64,000 bases of DNA from Acinetobacter puyangensis (GCF_900096995.1 NZ_OANT01000001.1:744001-808000); one strand, 5' to 3'. Shown: positions 10,588 to 18,960, numbered from the stretch's first letter. The notes: generated from the sequence alone by a model not told the origin. Made by a program: numbers and translations.

Positions 10588-11442
10588 ATGGATCAAATGA
10601 AAATGGCAAAGAGTTTAGATCGTAATATTACGTTCATTGGTGGTGGAAATATGGCACAAGCCCTGATTGGTGGTTTGCTTGCTCGTGGTTTACCGACTAC
10701 CCGTATTACCGTATCTGATCCAGTGCCTCAGATTCAGGACATATTAAAGCAGCAGGATATCAATGTCGGTGATGATAATTTAACTGCGATTCAACATGCA
10801 GATGTGATTGTACTGGCGGTAAAACCGCAAGTGCTGGCACAGGTCTTAAAACCACTTGCAGGTCAGCTAAAAAATCAATTGGTGATTTCCATTGTTGCCG
10901 GCGCACCGATTGATTTGATTTCTCAGCTTTTAGGTGGTTATGCGCGCATTGTTCGTGTCATGCCAAATACGCCTGCACTGGTACAATGCGGTGCACATGG
11001 TTTGTATGCGTCCGAAGCGGTGGGCGAGGAAGATCGGGAATTAACCGTAAAAATTCTATCGGCGACCGGGTTGACCATATGGGTTGATCAGGAAAAGAAA
11101 ATTGATGCAGTAACAGCAATTTCCGGTTCTGGTCCAGCCTATTTCTTCTATTTGATGGAAGCCATGATTCAGGCGGGTAAAAATCTAGGCTTGGATGAAA
11201 AAACTGCCTCAGCCTTAACTTTACAAACTGCGCTGGGTGCTGCACAAATGGCCATTACCAGTGAGCATACACCGGCGCAATTGCGTCGAAATGTGACGTC
11301 ACCGCATGGCACCACCGAAGCTGCAATTGAAACATTTGATTCTTTTCAGGTATCGCAGCATATTCAGGCTGCACTTGCTGCCGCAGAAAAACGTAGCCAA
11401 AGTTTGGCACAGGAACTTGCGGAACGTATCAATACCCCATAA
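10588..11442 (+). CDS. proC: Pyrroline-5-carboxylate reductase
   Basis: A 284-residue enzyme for the last step of proline synthesis, reducing pyrroline-5-carboxylate with NAD(P)H. The Rossmann motif FIGGGNMAQALIGGLLARG lies near residues 16-34. VIVLAVKPQVLAQVL, VRVMPNTPALVQCG and the signature AVTAISGSGPAYFFYLMEAM are typical, and the C-terminal dimer region includes RRNVTSPHGTTEAAI. The first Met lies 2 bp after the tilS stop; Met4 and Met6 are alternative starts. It is usually paired with yggS or yggT; yggT follows here, while yggS is far away at 57.6 kb. Confidence 0.97.
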   Translation: MDQMKMAKSLDRNITFIGGGNMAQALIGGLLARGLPTTRITVSDPVPQIQDILKQQDINVGDDNLTAIQHADVIVLAVKPQVLAQVLKPLAGQLKNQLVISIVAGAPIDLISQLLGGYARIVRVMPNTPALVQCGAHGLYASEAVGEEDRELTVKILSATGLTIWVDQEKKIDAVTAISGSGPAYFFYLMEAMIQAGKNLGLDEKTASALTLQTALGAAQMAITSEHTPAQLRRNVTSPHGTTEAAIETFDSFQVSQHIQAALAAAEKRSQSLAQELAERINTP

Positions 11443-11465
11443 ATTAACCCAACTTTTAATGAAAA

Positions 11466-12068
11466 GTGAGTAGTACTTTGGCACTAATTTTTAATGTCAT
11501 TATTAATGTTGCGATTCTTTTAGTTTTTTTGCGTTTTTTAATGCAACTTGCAGCAATTAATTTTTTTAATCCTGTGGTGCAATCCACGGTGAAAGCAACT
11601 AAAGTGGTTGATGTTCTTAACCGTACCTTGCCGGTTGTGGCAAAGGGTCGGGTGAATCTTGCCGCTATTATTCTGTTAATTATTCTATACTTGTTAAAAG
11701 TATGGGGCCTAAGTCATCTCGATATTGGCATTAATATTTTTGATGTACATTATAAAAATCTGGCCGCAGGCATTGATAGTTTGCTGCTTGGTACATTGAT
11801 GGCAGTGACAGATGGCGTGATCACGTTTTGTCGTTATCTGATTTTTGCAGCGATTATCATGAGCTGGGTGGTAATGTTTACTCAGAATCGCGGGCCTTAT
11901 GCAGAAGCGATACAGGATCTGGCAGAACCCTTGTTTGCACCGTTTCGTAAAATTATGCCAAACATGGGTATGATTGATTTATCACCCTTATTCGCCATTC
12001 TCGCCTTATTGATCATTGATATTGTGATGGCCAATGTATCGTTGAGTGTGATGAGTGGATTTCGTTAA
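11466..12068 (+). CDS. YggT family inner-membrane protein
   Basis: A 200-residue protein with two YggT repeats, each having two transmembrane helices (about 5-28, 65-85, 110-140, 165-195). Recognisable family features are the N-terminal ILLVFLRFLMQLA with NPVVQSTVKAT, and in the second repeat RGPYAEAIQDLAEPLFAPFRKIMPNMGMIDLSPLFAILALLII. YggT proteins are widespread next to proC; roles in osmotic shock and division have been suggested elsewhere. No ATG fits: GTG at 11466 or TTG at 11478 is used, both with weak ribosome sites. Confidence 0.88.
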   Translation: MSSTLALIFNVIINVAILLVFLRFLMQLAAINFFNPVVQSTVKATKVVDVLNRTLPVVAKGRVNLAAIILLIILYLLKVWGLSHLDIGINIFDVHYKNLAAGIDSLLLGTLMAVTDGVITFCRYLIFAAIIMSWVVMFTQNRGPYAEAIQDLAEPLFAPFRKIMPNMGMIDLSPLFAILALLIIDIVMANVSLSVMSGFR

Positions 12069-12099
12069 CGGTGTTGGATGATGGTGCAAAATCATCTCT

Positions 12100-12141
12100 A
12101 AAAAATAGCTAAAGTGAGATATTCGCTTTAGCTATTTTTTT
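12100..12141. terminator. Bidirectional terminator between yggT and the fecR-like gene
   Basis: AAATAGCTAAAGTGA pairs with TCGCTTTAGCTATTT (one G-T pair) around GATAT, with A and T runs on both sides. It serves the plus-strand proC-yggT transcript and the converging minus-strand FecI/FecR transcript; it overlaps the last bases of the fecR-like stop codon. Confidence 0.88.
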
Positions 12142-13069
12142 ATCTTTGCTCAATTGATGCGATTCCATCCTTATCTTGTTTCAGCGTGACAGGCGCAAAA
12201 CCGGGTAATAGGGCAATAAAGCGTTCACGATTGTGGATATCAACCTGTGCAGAAATACGGATTTTTCCGGTACTTTGATCTTTAATCACCACGGGCAATT
12301 CTCCATAGCGATTCAGTTCCTGTAGAACCTCAGCCAAGGTCTGATTATAAAAATAAATACGGCCATGTTGCCATGCCGTGTTTTGTTCAGGATCAACCTG
12401 CGTGCGCTGTTGTAGTTTGCTATTTTGACTATAAATTGCTTGTCCTGCGCCTAGCGTTATCTGCTTTGGATTGGTTCCATGTGTTTCCGAAACTAAAACA
12501 CGTCCTTGTAATACGGTAACCTGTGTCTCTTGTTCAGGCGTCAATCGAACATTGAATACTGTACCAATATCACGTACCTGTATATCACCTGCCTGTACCG
12601 TAAACGGACGTTCTAGCCGTGGTAAGTACGAATGCCATGGACTATGTGACACATGGAAAATGGCTTCACCCTGTTGCAAGCTAATCCGTCTGGAGCGCAA
12701 ATGCATGGCAACGGTCACTTTGGTATTGGTATTCAACTGAATTTTACTGCCATCGGATAATTGCCATTCGGCCTGTTGTCCAATCGCTGTGCGTTGTGTG
12801 CTGGTTTGATATGCTGGATCTAGCCAAAAAGCGCCACCTAATACTGAAGCCAGTATGGCCAATGCAGTACCTTTATAACGCTGTTTGTTTCTTTTTTGAC
12901 GATTTGCGGCCCGTTCGGTAATTTGTTCTAGTGTGGGCAGTTGTGCAATCAGTGCATCTTCAAATGGTGCAAGTGCTTGACTGACCACACGTTGCTGGCG
13001 TGATTGGTTACTTTTATCTATTGGCGTATGATCGGCTGGATCATTGTGCGGTTGTTCATCTGTGCCCAT
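12140..13069 (-). CDS. FecR-like anti-sigma / signal-transducing regulator
   Basis: A 309-residue inner-membrane regulator. A cytoplasmic N-terminal part (1-70), which in FecR binds the ECF sigma factor, precedes a single transmembrane segment at about 68-86. The periplasmic FecR domain follows (about 100-210: LSDGSKIQLNTNTKVTVAM, RRISLQQGEAIFHV, PFTVQAGDIQVRDIGTVFNV, VTVLQGRVLV). The C-terminal STN-like part (LAEVLQELNRYGELPVVIKD) would touch the receptor. It starts 3 bp after the sigma gene, and the matching STN-containing receptor lies divergently at 13781. Confidence 0.93.
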   Translation of the reverse strand: MGTDEQPHNDPADHTPIDKSNQSRQQRVVSQALAPFEDALIAQLPTLEQITERAANRQKRNKQRYKGTALAILASVLGGAFWLDPAYQTSTQRTAIGQQAEWQLSDGSKIQLNTNTKVTVAMHLRSRRISLQQGEAIFHVSHSPWHSYLPRLERPFTVQAGDIQVRDIGTVFNVRLTPEQETQVTVLQGRVLVSETHGTNPKQITLGAGQAIYSQNSKLQQRTQVDPEQNTAWQHGRIYFYNQTLAEVLQELNRYGELPVVIKDQSTGKIRISAQVDIHNRERFIALLPGFAPVTLKQDKDGIASIEQR

Positions 13070-13072
13070 ATT

Positions 13073-13594
13073 TTATACGTCCGTATCGGTTAAAACCGGC
13101 AAGATATATTTCAATGCGCGTGCCAGATGACGGGTGACCATACCACGTGAAATATCGAGCCGTTTGGCTACCTCGATTTGTGACAGATGATATAGCTGCG
13201 TCATAATGAAGACGTCCTGACACACTTCTGGTAGTGTCGTGATCGCCTTAAGGATTTGTTGTTCTCGTTGTTGTCTGGCGACATCAAGCTCCGGCAACGT
13301 CATTTTCGGCTGTATGTCATTTTCATGATATTCAGGCGGGGCATCCAGAAAATCGATCCATTGCCTTGTTGTCTTTTCCTGACGGTAATAATTAATGGCA
13401 ATGTTAAAACTCATGGTTTTTAAAAAAGCGATAGGCGAGCGTATTTCTGTGGCATCGAGTTGTTTTTCTAAGAGATGTACACAAGTTTCCTGCACTACTT
13501 CGTAGGCAAAAGCACGGTTACCAAAACGCTGGCTGATATAGTCTACCAGCTCGTCATTATGCGTGACCAGAACATGAACCAGCGTTTTTGCCAT
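13073..13594 (-). CDS. FecI-like ECF RNA polymerase sigma factor
   Basis: A 173-residue sigma-70 family protein of the ECF iron-signalling type. Region 2 lies at about residues 10-80 (DELVDYISQRFGNRAFAYEVVQETCVHLL) and region 4 at about 110-165 (ITTLPEVCQDVFIMTQLYHLSQIEVAKRLDISRGMVTRHLARAL, with a helix-turn-helix). It should direct transcription of the divergent TonB receptor when the receptor signals through FecR. Its ATG lies 22 bp from a candidate Fur box at 13617, which would silence it when iron is plentiful. Confidence 0.93.
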   Translation of the reverse strand: MAKTLVHVLVTHNDELVDYISQRFGNRAFAYEVVQETCVHLLEKQLDATEIRSPIAFLKTMSFNIAINYYRQEKTTRQWIDFLDAPPEYHENDIQPKMTLPELDVARQQREQQILKAITTLPEVCQDVFIMTQLYHLSQIEVAKRLDISRGMVTRHLARALKYILPVLTDTDV

Positions 13595-13616
13595 GAGAAA
13601 TAGATGTATTGCAAAG

Positions 13617-13635
13617 AATAATGAGAATTATATGC
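13617..13635 (-). promoter_or_regulatory. fur box: Candidate Fur box
   Basis: AATAATGAGAATTATATGC matches the 19-bp Fur consensus GATAATGATAATCATTATC at 13 of 19 positions by eye, with the left half nearly intact. It sits just upstream of the FecI-like sigma gene. This is a motif match, not proof of binding. Confidence 0.6.
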
Positions 13636-13780
13636 AATAATTTTGGCTGAAACAATGGATCATTTTATCAAGAAATTTTTTTTTATCAGGTGTACATAAG
13701 CATGCTGTTAGTTGTCATACGTTATATAGGTGAAAATTTCATCTAAAAATATTGATGATAAACTGATTGACGGGGTTGTG

Positions 13781-16252
13781 ATGAACATGAACAGACAGAC
13801 AAAAAAACACGTTTTAGGTTTAAAGCGTTTAAGTTTGGTGGTTTCTGCAATGTTATATGTAGGGACTGTTTTTGCCAATAATCCATTGGTAGTTGATTTA
13901 CCTGCACAATCTTTGGGTGAGTCGTTACACCATCTGGCAAAGCAGTCAGGTGCACAGATTTTATTTAGCAATGAGATAACCGGTAAGCAACAGGTAAAAT
14001 CAGTTAAAGGACAATTGACGGTAGAGCAGGCATTACAACAGTTATTACAAGGTACAGGATTGGCAATCAAGGATAACGGTAATAATAGCTTTAGTATCGT
14101 GCCAGCGGCACAACAGCAGAGCCGTGATATGGGACAGTTAAAGCCGATTGGTGTCAATGCGATTGGTACAGCCAATCGTGATTCTAATGTAGCACAGTTA
14201 CCTGTGATTACCGTAAATGCAGAAAATGAAAATTCTTATACCATGAGATCAACCAGTGCAGCGACCGGTTTGGATTTATCTTTAAGGGAAACACCGCAAT
14301 CTGTAACTGTAATAACTAAACAAAGGATGGAAGATCAGGGATTAAATTCAGTTGGTGATGTATTGGCCAATACCACAGGAATTTTTTATCAGGAAAGTGT
14401 TCCTGTGTTTGGTGAAACATATGTTTATTCCCGTGGTTATGCACTAACCAATTATCAAATTGATGGCGGATTAGCTGCTGCATATGCTTTTGGTACGGGT
14501 AGTAATCCATTTTTCGACACTGCAATTTATGATTCAATGACCGTGGTTCGTGGTGCGACCGGTTTATTAACCGGTGCAGGCGAACCCAGTGGTAGCATTA
14601 ACTTAAATAGAAAACGTCCAACTCAGGATTTTCAAGCCTCTGTGGAAACCAGTGCCGGTAGTTGGGATCATTATCGTGGCATGTTCGATGTGAGTGGTGC
14701 ACTTAATCAAAGCGGTACGGTACGCGGTCGTGCAGTCATCGCTACTGATACAAGTGATGCCTGGTTTGATAATTATTCCGGTAAAAGAAGTCTGGGTTAT
14801 GGCATTCTGGATGTCGATTTAACGGATCATACCCTGCTTACGGTGACGGGGGAATATGTGAAGGAAAAAACCGAAGGTGGGGATAATTGGGTGTATGGTT
14901 ATCCGGTAGTTTATTATGATAATGGCGAACCCACTAATTATGGTAAAGGCGCGAATATGTCGTATGACGGTTACAGTAATAAAACACGTCAGACCTATGG
15001 CTTAGCTATTGATCATCAGTTTAATGATAACTGGAAGCTTAAATTTAATTATACCTATAGCGAATGGGATACAGATTCTCTACATGGTTATGTTTGGTAT
15101 ATGAGTTCAGATGATACAGCCACCTTTGCAAGAGTATTTAGGAACAAGCAAAAAGGGGAAAGCAATGCTTTTGATTTAAAATTAGACGGTCATTATTACC
15201 TTTGGGGGAGACAACATGATGTGGTACTAGGGGTAAATAGCTCTGATGCAAATTTTGATTTCCCGCTTGATTTACGGGTTAATGGTTATTATGGTGCTAC
15301 GGCTCATTATGCAAATGGTCATATCGTTTATACACCGGATTGGAGTAGTGCTACAAATAGTAGTGCTAATGATAAAAAAATCAACCAGAGGGGAGGCTAT
15401 ATCTCAACCCGAATCAGACCTTTAGAGCATTTGGCAGTGATTCTTGGTGCCCGTTTAAGTGATTGGGAATATAATAGGAAAAATTTAAACGGTCCGATAA
15501 ATGGTACGTTAACAGAACATCGTAAATACAGTGATGAATTTACCCCATATGTTGGCGTAGTTTATGATTTTAATCAAAATCTTGCGGCTTATGCCAGCTA
15601 TACCACAATTTTTAACCCACAAACATATTATGATGTTAATGGGTTAGTCCTTGATCCAGAAGAGGGCGTAAATTATGAACTAGGCTTAAAAGGTGAATGG
15701 TTTAATGGCCGCCTCAATGCCAGTATGGCTGTGTTTCAAAGTAATAAAGACAATGTCGCCGTCAAAGATGATAGTAATCTAACTCCTTGGGGTGAACAAG
15801 CCTATCGGGCTGAAGATGATACCAAAGGCAAAGGCTATGAAATGGAAGTTGCCGGAGAACTGATGCTAGGCTGGCATATGCAGGCTGGGTTTACGTATGT
15901 AAAAATCAAAGACAGTGATGGAGAACTTCTAACGCCTGACCTTCCAGTTAAGCAATTTAAACTATTTACCACATATCAAATTCCGCAATTGCCACAACTC
16001 ACCATCGGTGGTGGGGTTAATTGGCAAAGTAAGACCGTCTCTAGTGAAGCGACTGAAAAGTACTATGATTTATTTAAACAGGATGCCTACGCAGTGGTGG
16101 ATTTAATGGCACGCTATGAATTTAATAGTCATCTGAGTGTGGCATTTAATTTGAAAAATGCTTTTGATAAAGAATATCGTAAAGGTCTTCTAAGTAGATG
16201 GGAATATGGTCCTGAACGTAACTGGATGGCAACAGTGAAATATAAGTTTTAG
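13781..16252 (+). CDS. TonB-dependent siderophore receptor with STN signalling domain
   Basis: An 823-residue outer-membrane receptor. I use ATG 13781 (GGGG five bases upstream); a GTG at 13730 would add 17 non-signal residues. The signal peptide ends near VFA/NN. Next comes an STN domain (about 33-105: VDLPAQSLGESLHHLAKQSG, ITGKQQVKSVKGQLTVEQALQQLL), which passes signal to FecR. A probable TonB box is LPVITVNA, followed by the plug (SLRETPQSVTVITKQRMEDQGL, RGATGLLTGAGEPSGSINL) and a beta barrel ending in Phe (WMATVKYKF). It resembles FpvA/FoxA-type ferric siderophore receptors. With the divergent sigma/FecR pair it forms a complete cell-surface signalling unit. The ligand cannot be told from sequence. 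Confidence 0.95.
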   Translation: MNMNRQTKKHVLGLKRLSLVVSAMLYVGTVFANNPLVVDLPAQSLGESLHHLAKQSGAQILFSNEITGKQQVKSVKGQLTVEQALQQLLQGTGLAIKDNGNNSFSIVPAAQQQSRDMGQLKPIGVNAIGTANRDSNVAQLPVITVNAENENSYTMRSTSAATGLDLSLRETPQSVTVITKQRMEDQGLNSVGDVLANTTGIFYQESVPVFGETYVYSRGYALTNYQIDGGLAAAYAFGTGSNPFFDTAIYDSMTVVRGATGLLTGAGEPSGSINLNRKRPTQDFQASVETSAGSWDHYRGMFDVSGALNQSGTVRGRAVIATDTSDAWFDNYSGKRSLGYGILDVDLTDHTLLTVTGEYVKEKTEGGDNWVYGYPVVYYDNGEPTNYGKGANMSYDGYSNKTRQTYGLAIDHQFNDNWKLKFNYTYSEWDTDSLHGYVWYMSSDDTATFARVFRNKQKGESNAFDLKLDGHYYLWGRQHDVVLGVNSSDANFDFPLDLRVNGYYGATAHYANGHIVYTPDWSSATNSSANDKKINQRGGYISTRIRPLEHLAVILGARLSDWEYNRKNLNGPINGTLTEHRKYSDEFTPYVGVVYDFNQNLAAYASYTTIFNPQTYYDVNGLVLDPEEGVNYELGLKGEWFNGRLNASMAVFQSNKDNVAVKDDSNLTPWGEQAYRAEDDTKGKGYEMEVAGELMLGWHMQAGFTYVKIKDSDGELLTPDLPVKQFKLFTTYQIPQLPQLTIGGGVNWQSKTVSSEATEKYYDLFKQDAYAVVDLMARYEFNSHLSVAFNLKNAFDKEYRKGLLSRWEYGPERNWMATVKYKF

Positions 16253-16297
16253 GTTTTAAAAGGAAGTTTCTAAATATAAATTTTTATCAGAAATATC

Positions 16298-16412
16298 AAT
16301 CCTCCCTCTTGCGCCATATATGGCTCACCTTTGAAAAAGGAACGTTGCGTATCTAATACAGTTTTAGATTCGCAACGCTCCTCCCTTTTTAAAAGGGAGG
16401 TTAGGAGGGATT
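16298..16412. repeat. Second copy of the palindromic G/C-tract repeat
   Basis: The right end (reverse complement AATCCCTCCTAACCTCCC) matches the ends of the 469-573 repeat. The left end starts AATCCTCCC but then diverges. An inner GTTGCG/CGCAAC pair is present. It sits between the TonB receptor and the orphan antitoxin gene. Confidence 0.65.
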
Positions 16413-16438
16413 TAAAACCTACGACTAAATCTATCGTT

Positions 16439-16660
16439 TTAACTTTTATCTCGTTGATCAAGTAAATCCAGTAATGTCAAACCTTGCTGTGCGTTGCCAC
16501 GAGTTGCACGAGTCATAAAACGGACTTTTGCATCATGTTCAACCAGTGCAATCGTGGTTAATTCATCCACTAGTTTATTAATACTGGTGTTTCGAGAAGC
16601 TGCAAGTTCTTTCAGGCGTTGATGTTTTTCATCGGGTAAACGAATTGTTAAGGTACTCAT
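16439..16660 (-). CDS. Orphan ribbon-helix-helix antitoxin-like protein
   Basis: A 73-residue protein with an N-terminal ribbon-helix-helix fold: MSTLTIRLPDEKHQRLKELAASRNTS is the DNA-contacting strand plus helix, followed by INKLVDELTTIALVEHD. This is the fold of CopG/HicB/VapB-type antitoxins. The C-terminal tail (about 50-73) would contact a toxin, but no toxin gene is adjacent: the receptor gene end and a repeat lie on one side and a duplicated non-coding segment on the other. It may be a leftover of a broken toxin-antitoxin pair or a free-standing regulator. Confidence 0.7.
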   Translation of the reverse strand: MSTLTIRLPDEKHQRLKELAASRNTSINKLVDELTTIALVEHDAKVRFMTRATRGNAQQGLTLLDLLDQRDKS

Positions 16661-16680
16661 CTATATAAATTAAAGAAATA

Positions 16681-16765
16681 TGAGCTTTTTTCTAATCTCG
16701 TTCGTTTTACGCCTCACCTAACGCTAGGTGAGGGGCACAGTCTATAGAAACAGGAAATTTTTAAA
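16681..16765. repeat. Direct repeat copy 1, carrying an extra 30-bp palindrome block
   Basis: It begins TGAGCTTTTTTCTAATCTCG and resumes AGTCTATAGAAACAGGAAA. A second copy lies at 17635-17689. Copy 1 has about 30 extra bases including the perfect hairpin CCTCACCTA/TAGGTGAGG at 16712-16733. It sits between the orphan antitoxin and the first VapC-like gene. Confidence 0.75.
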
Positions 16766-16817
16766 GTAGGTATGATTGGATGTTAAACTTGATCTTCCTA
16801 ATACTGGTAAGGGAGAT

Positions 16818-17198
16818 TTATTCTTCAAAAGGATCAAATAATTGAATATCCATGTCTTTAAAGTCCTTACTATTATGTGTCATAAGCTGCAAATCATGAC
16901 AGAGTGCAGACGCAGCAATAATAGCATCTGGTAATTTAATACGATATTGCTCTCTTAACTGGATCGTTTTCAGGATTACTTTTTCTGTTAGAGTAATTTC
17001 CTGCATCAAATCCAGTATTGCTAATGTTTTTTGTCTAGATTCCAAGGTATGACCAGACCAACCAATTACTTCTATACGAGTAATTGATGAATATGTAGCA
17101 TTATTCAAGATAGCATCTTCAAAACATTGTTTTGCATGGGCAGAAAGCTGACCATTAATAAAATAAATCAAAATATTGCTATCAATCAGAACATTCAT
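16818..17198 (-). CDS. VapC-like PIN-domain toxin
   Basis: A 126-residue PIN-domain ribonuclease-type toxin. I use the ATG at 17198, which overlaps the antitoxin stop in ATGA; a longer in-frame start adds only MGKPS. The acidic residues expected for the metal site are D6 (VLIDSNILIYF), E43 (TRIEVIGWSG) and D91 (KLPDAIIAASAL), with a D or N in the final THNSKDF motif. VapC toxins cleave tRNA or rRNA; the target here is unknown. The antitoxin gene lies directly upstream. Confidence 0.9.
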   Translation of the reverse strand: MNVLIDSNILIYFINGQLSAHAKQCFEDAILNNATYSSITRIEVIGWSGHTLESRQKTLAILDLMQEITLTEKVILKTIQLREQYRIKLPDAIIAASALCHDLQLMTHNSKDFKDMDIQLFDPFEE

Positions 17199-17452
17199 GG
17201 ACGGTTTGCCCATTCATCACGGATTTCTGATAAATCATGATCAATACTGTCTATGGAGTGGCTAGGCTGGACACATGCCCATGCCGATTTTAATACATTT
17301 TGCTTACTATCTCGTTGTTGTATCTCTAGTTTTTGCTCGGCTTGCATAACCACTTTTTCAAGAAATTGTAAAACGATAGGCGATGTTAAAACACCTGTCT
17401 TTTCGACACGCTTGGCAAGCTCATCAGGTAAGTGAATGGTTAAAGATGTCAT
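17195..17452 (-). CDS. VapB-like ribbon-helix-helix antitoxin
   Basis: An 85-residue protein starting MTSLTIHLPDELAKRVEKTG, a ribbon-helix-helix DNA-binding start. ATG 17452 is chosen because GAGG stands at good distance upstream; an extension to 17515 lacks this. The C-terminal half, including a SAWACVQPSHSIDSIDHDLSEIRDEWANRP tail split here for description, is typical of antitoxins that wrap around a PIN toxin. It overlaps the toxin start by 4 bp and should repress its own operon. Confidence 0.85.
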   Translation of the reverse strand: MTSLTIHLPDELAKRVEKTGVLTSPIVLQFLEKVVMQAEQKLEIQQRDSKQNVLKSAWACVQPSHSIDSIDHDLSEIRDEWANRP

Positions 17453-17770
17453 GATATACCTCATAAATAATATTGAGATAGTTAAATAATAGCATAGATT
17501 ATGATGATCAAACATTAAGCAAAAATAAGAAATTGAAAAATAAAAAATAAATAGAAATATATTTATTTTTCAATTTTTTAATAAAAATTTACATGAGGAG
17601 ATTTTAAAGCACTGCTTTAAAAATGACGCGCGGATGAGCTTTTTTCCAATCTCGTTCATCTTAGTCTATAGAAACAAGAGATTTTAAAAATCACAGCATT
17701 TGTTTTTGAGCATAATAGTGACGAATATTTATGCTATGCTTTAGTAATGTTGTTATGGCGTAGGTATGAG
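17453..17770. other. Divergent control region between two toxin-antitoxin modules
   Basis: About 320 bp, very AT-rich, with promoters for both divergent antitoxin genes expected but not clearly readable. It contains copy 2 of the direct repeat (17635-17689) and no gene. Confidence 0.6.
17635..17689. repeat. Direct repeat copy 2 (without the 30-bp block)
   Basis: It reads TGAGCTTTTTTCCAATCTCG and then AGTCTATAGAAACAAGAGA, matching copy 1 at 16681-16765 except for a few substitutions and the absent palindrome block. The two copies bracket the first VapBC-like module. Confidence 0.75.
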
Positions 17771-17983
17771 ATGAATGCAATTTTAGAACAACGGATTGTC
17801 CAATTGTTGCATCAGTTGGATGATCATGAATTATATAAAGTATTAAGTTATGTGGAAGCACATATATCTATTTCAGAGCCTCGTGCGGAAAGTCCATTTG
17901 GGTTGTTTAAAGGGCAATTTGAAATCACAGGCGATATTATATCTCCTTCTATTCCAGAGAGTGAGTGGGAAGCGTGTCAATGA
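17771..17983 (+). CDS. Putative antitoxin of the second PIN module
   Basis: A 70-residue protein starting MNAILEQRIVQLLHQLDDHELYKVLSYVEAH. I use ATG 17771 with TAGG upstream; an in-frame start at 17747 adds eight residues. It is helical at the N-terminus and then carries SPFGLFKGQFEITGDIISPSIPE, a C-terminal region seen in Phd/DUF2281-type antitoxins paired with PIN toxins (the GLFKGQ-FEI pattern). Its stop overlaps the toxin start in ATGA, as in many toxin-antitoxin operons. Confidence 0.75.
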   Translation: MNAILEQRIVQLLHQLDDHELYKVLSYVEAHISISEPRAESPFGLFKGQFEITGDIISPSIPESEWEACQ

Positions 17984-18381
17984 TTTTGCTAGATACGCAT
18001 GTTATGATTTGGATGAGTCAAGGCATTGAAGGGAAAATTGGCAAAGCCAGTTACAATCTGATTGAAACTGCGTGGCGAGATTACACACTTGCGGTGAGTA
18101 GTATGTCCTTTTGGGAATGGTCAATGCTATATCATAAAGGGCGAGTTGGTGTACCGAATAACAGTATGATAGATACACGAAAAGCACTGCTTGCTCAGGG
18201 ACTTATTGAATTGCCTATGACTGGTGAAATCGGTATTTTAGCAAATGAATTGAACATGCATGGTGATCCTGCTGACCGTATCATTTTGGCAACTGCAAGT
18301 AAACATCAGGCGATTCTAGTCACAGCGGATGAGAATATATTGTCATTTGCCACAACAAAAGTACAAGATGCACGGCAGTAA
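17980..18381 (+). CDS. PIN-domain toxin (VapC family)
   Basis: A 133-residue PIN-domain protein starting MILLDTHVMIWMSQG. The acidic site is D5, E46 (FWEWSML), D99 (GDPADRIILATA) and D117 (ILVTADENIL), the complete set expected for an active nuclease. This subtype (LLDTHxxIW start, DPADR-I-ATA) is the one usually paired with Phd/DUF2281 antitoxins, matching the upstream gene. It is unrelated in detail to the VapC-like protein at 16818, so the two modules are not recent duplicates. Confidence 0.9.
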   Translation: MILLDTHVMIWMSQGIEGKIGKASYNLIETAWRDYTLAVSSMSFWEWSMLYHKGRVGVPNNSMIDTRKALLAQGLIELPMTGEIGILANELNMHGDPADRIILATASKHQAILVTADENILSFATTKVQDARQ

Positions 18382-18520
18382 AAAATTGGCACTCTTGTCT
18401 TGTTTACTCTTGTGCTGTGACATTCAAAGTTCCGTAAGGAACATGCTGGATCACAAGGAAAAGTGAAGAAATTAAAACAAAATTGCTTGCTTAAATCCGC
18501 CAAGTGAGATTCAAGTAACA

Positions 18521-18955
18521 ATGGCAAATATGATTTCGAATAGCTTATCGATAAAAATATTAAATCTATTGAATGAAGCTCGACAGAAAGTTGTTCCAAC
18601 AGTAAATCATACAATGGTTCTAACTTATTTTGGAATTGGGCGGATGATTGTTGAGGAAGAGCAACTTGGAAAAGAGAGAGCAGGTTACGGAAAACAATTA
18701 TTGTCAGATCTATCTTTCAATCTGACACAGGAGTTTGGCAAAGGATTTTCTGTAACGAACTTACAGTAAATGCGACAATTTTATCTTATTTGGTCAAAAC
18801 AGCAGACACTGTCTGTTAAATCTCAAACAGAATTGACACCAATAACAGAATTTAGACTCAGTTGGTCACATTACCTCAAACTAATGAAAATTGATATTGA
18901 TGTAAATACACATTTGTATGACCTTTTTTCAAACTCAAACATTTATAAAAAATAG
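18521..18955 (+). pseudogene. DUF1016 (YhcG-like) N-terminal domain, broken
   Basis: The first 82 codons match the DUF1016 N-terminal domain (LLNEARQKVVPTVNHTMVLTYFGIGRMIVEEEQ, then GYGKQLLSDLSFNLTQEFGKGFSVTNLQ). A TAA at 18767 stops the frame, but the same frame continues at once with MRQFYLIWSKQQTLS and LSWSHYLKLMKIDI, which are the next conserved parts of the family. Homology then fades and a stop at 18953 ends it; the C-terminal PD-(D/E)XK nuclease domain is absent. So there is one in-frame nonsense codon plus a 3' truncation. It looks like a relic beside the toxin-antitoxin genes. Confidence 0.8.
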
Positions 18956-18960
18956 TCGAT

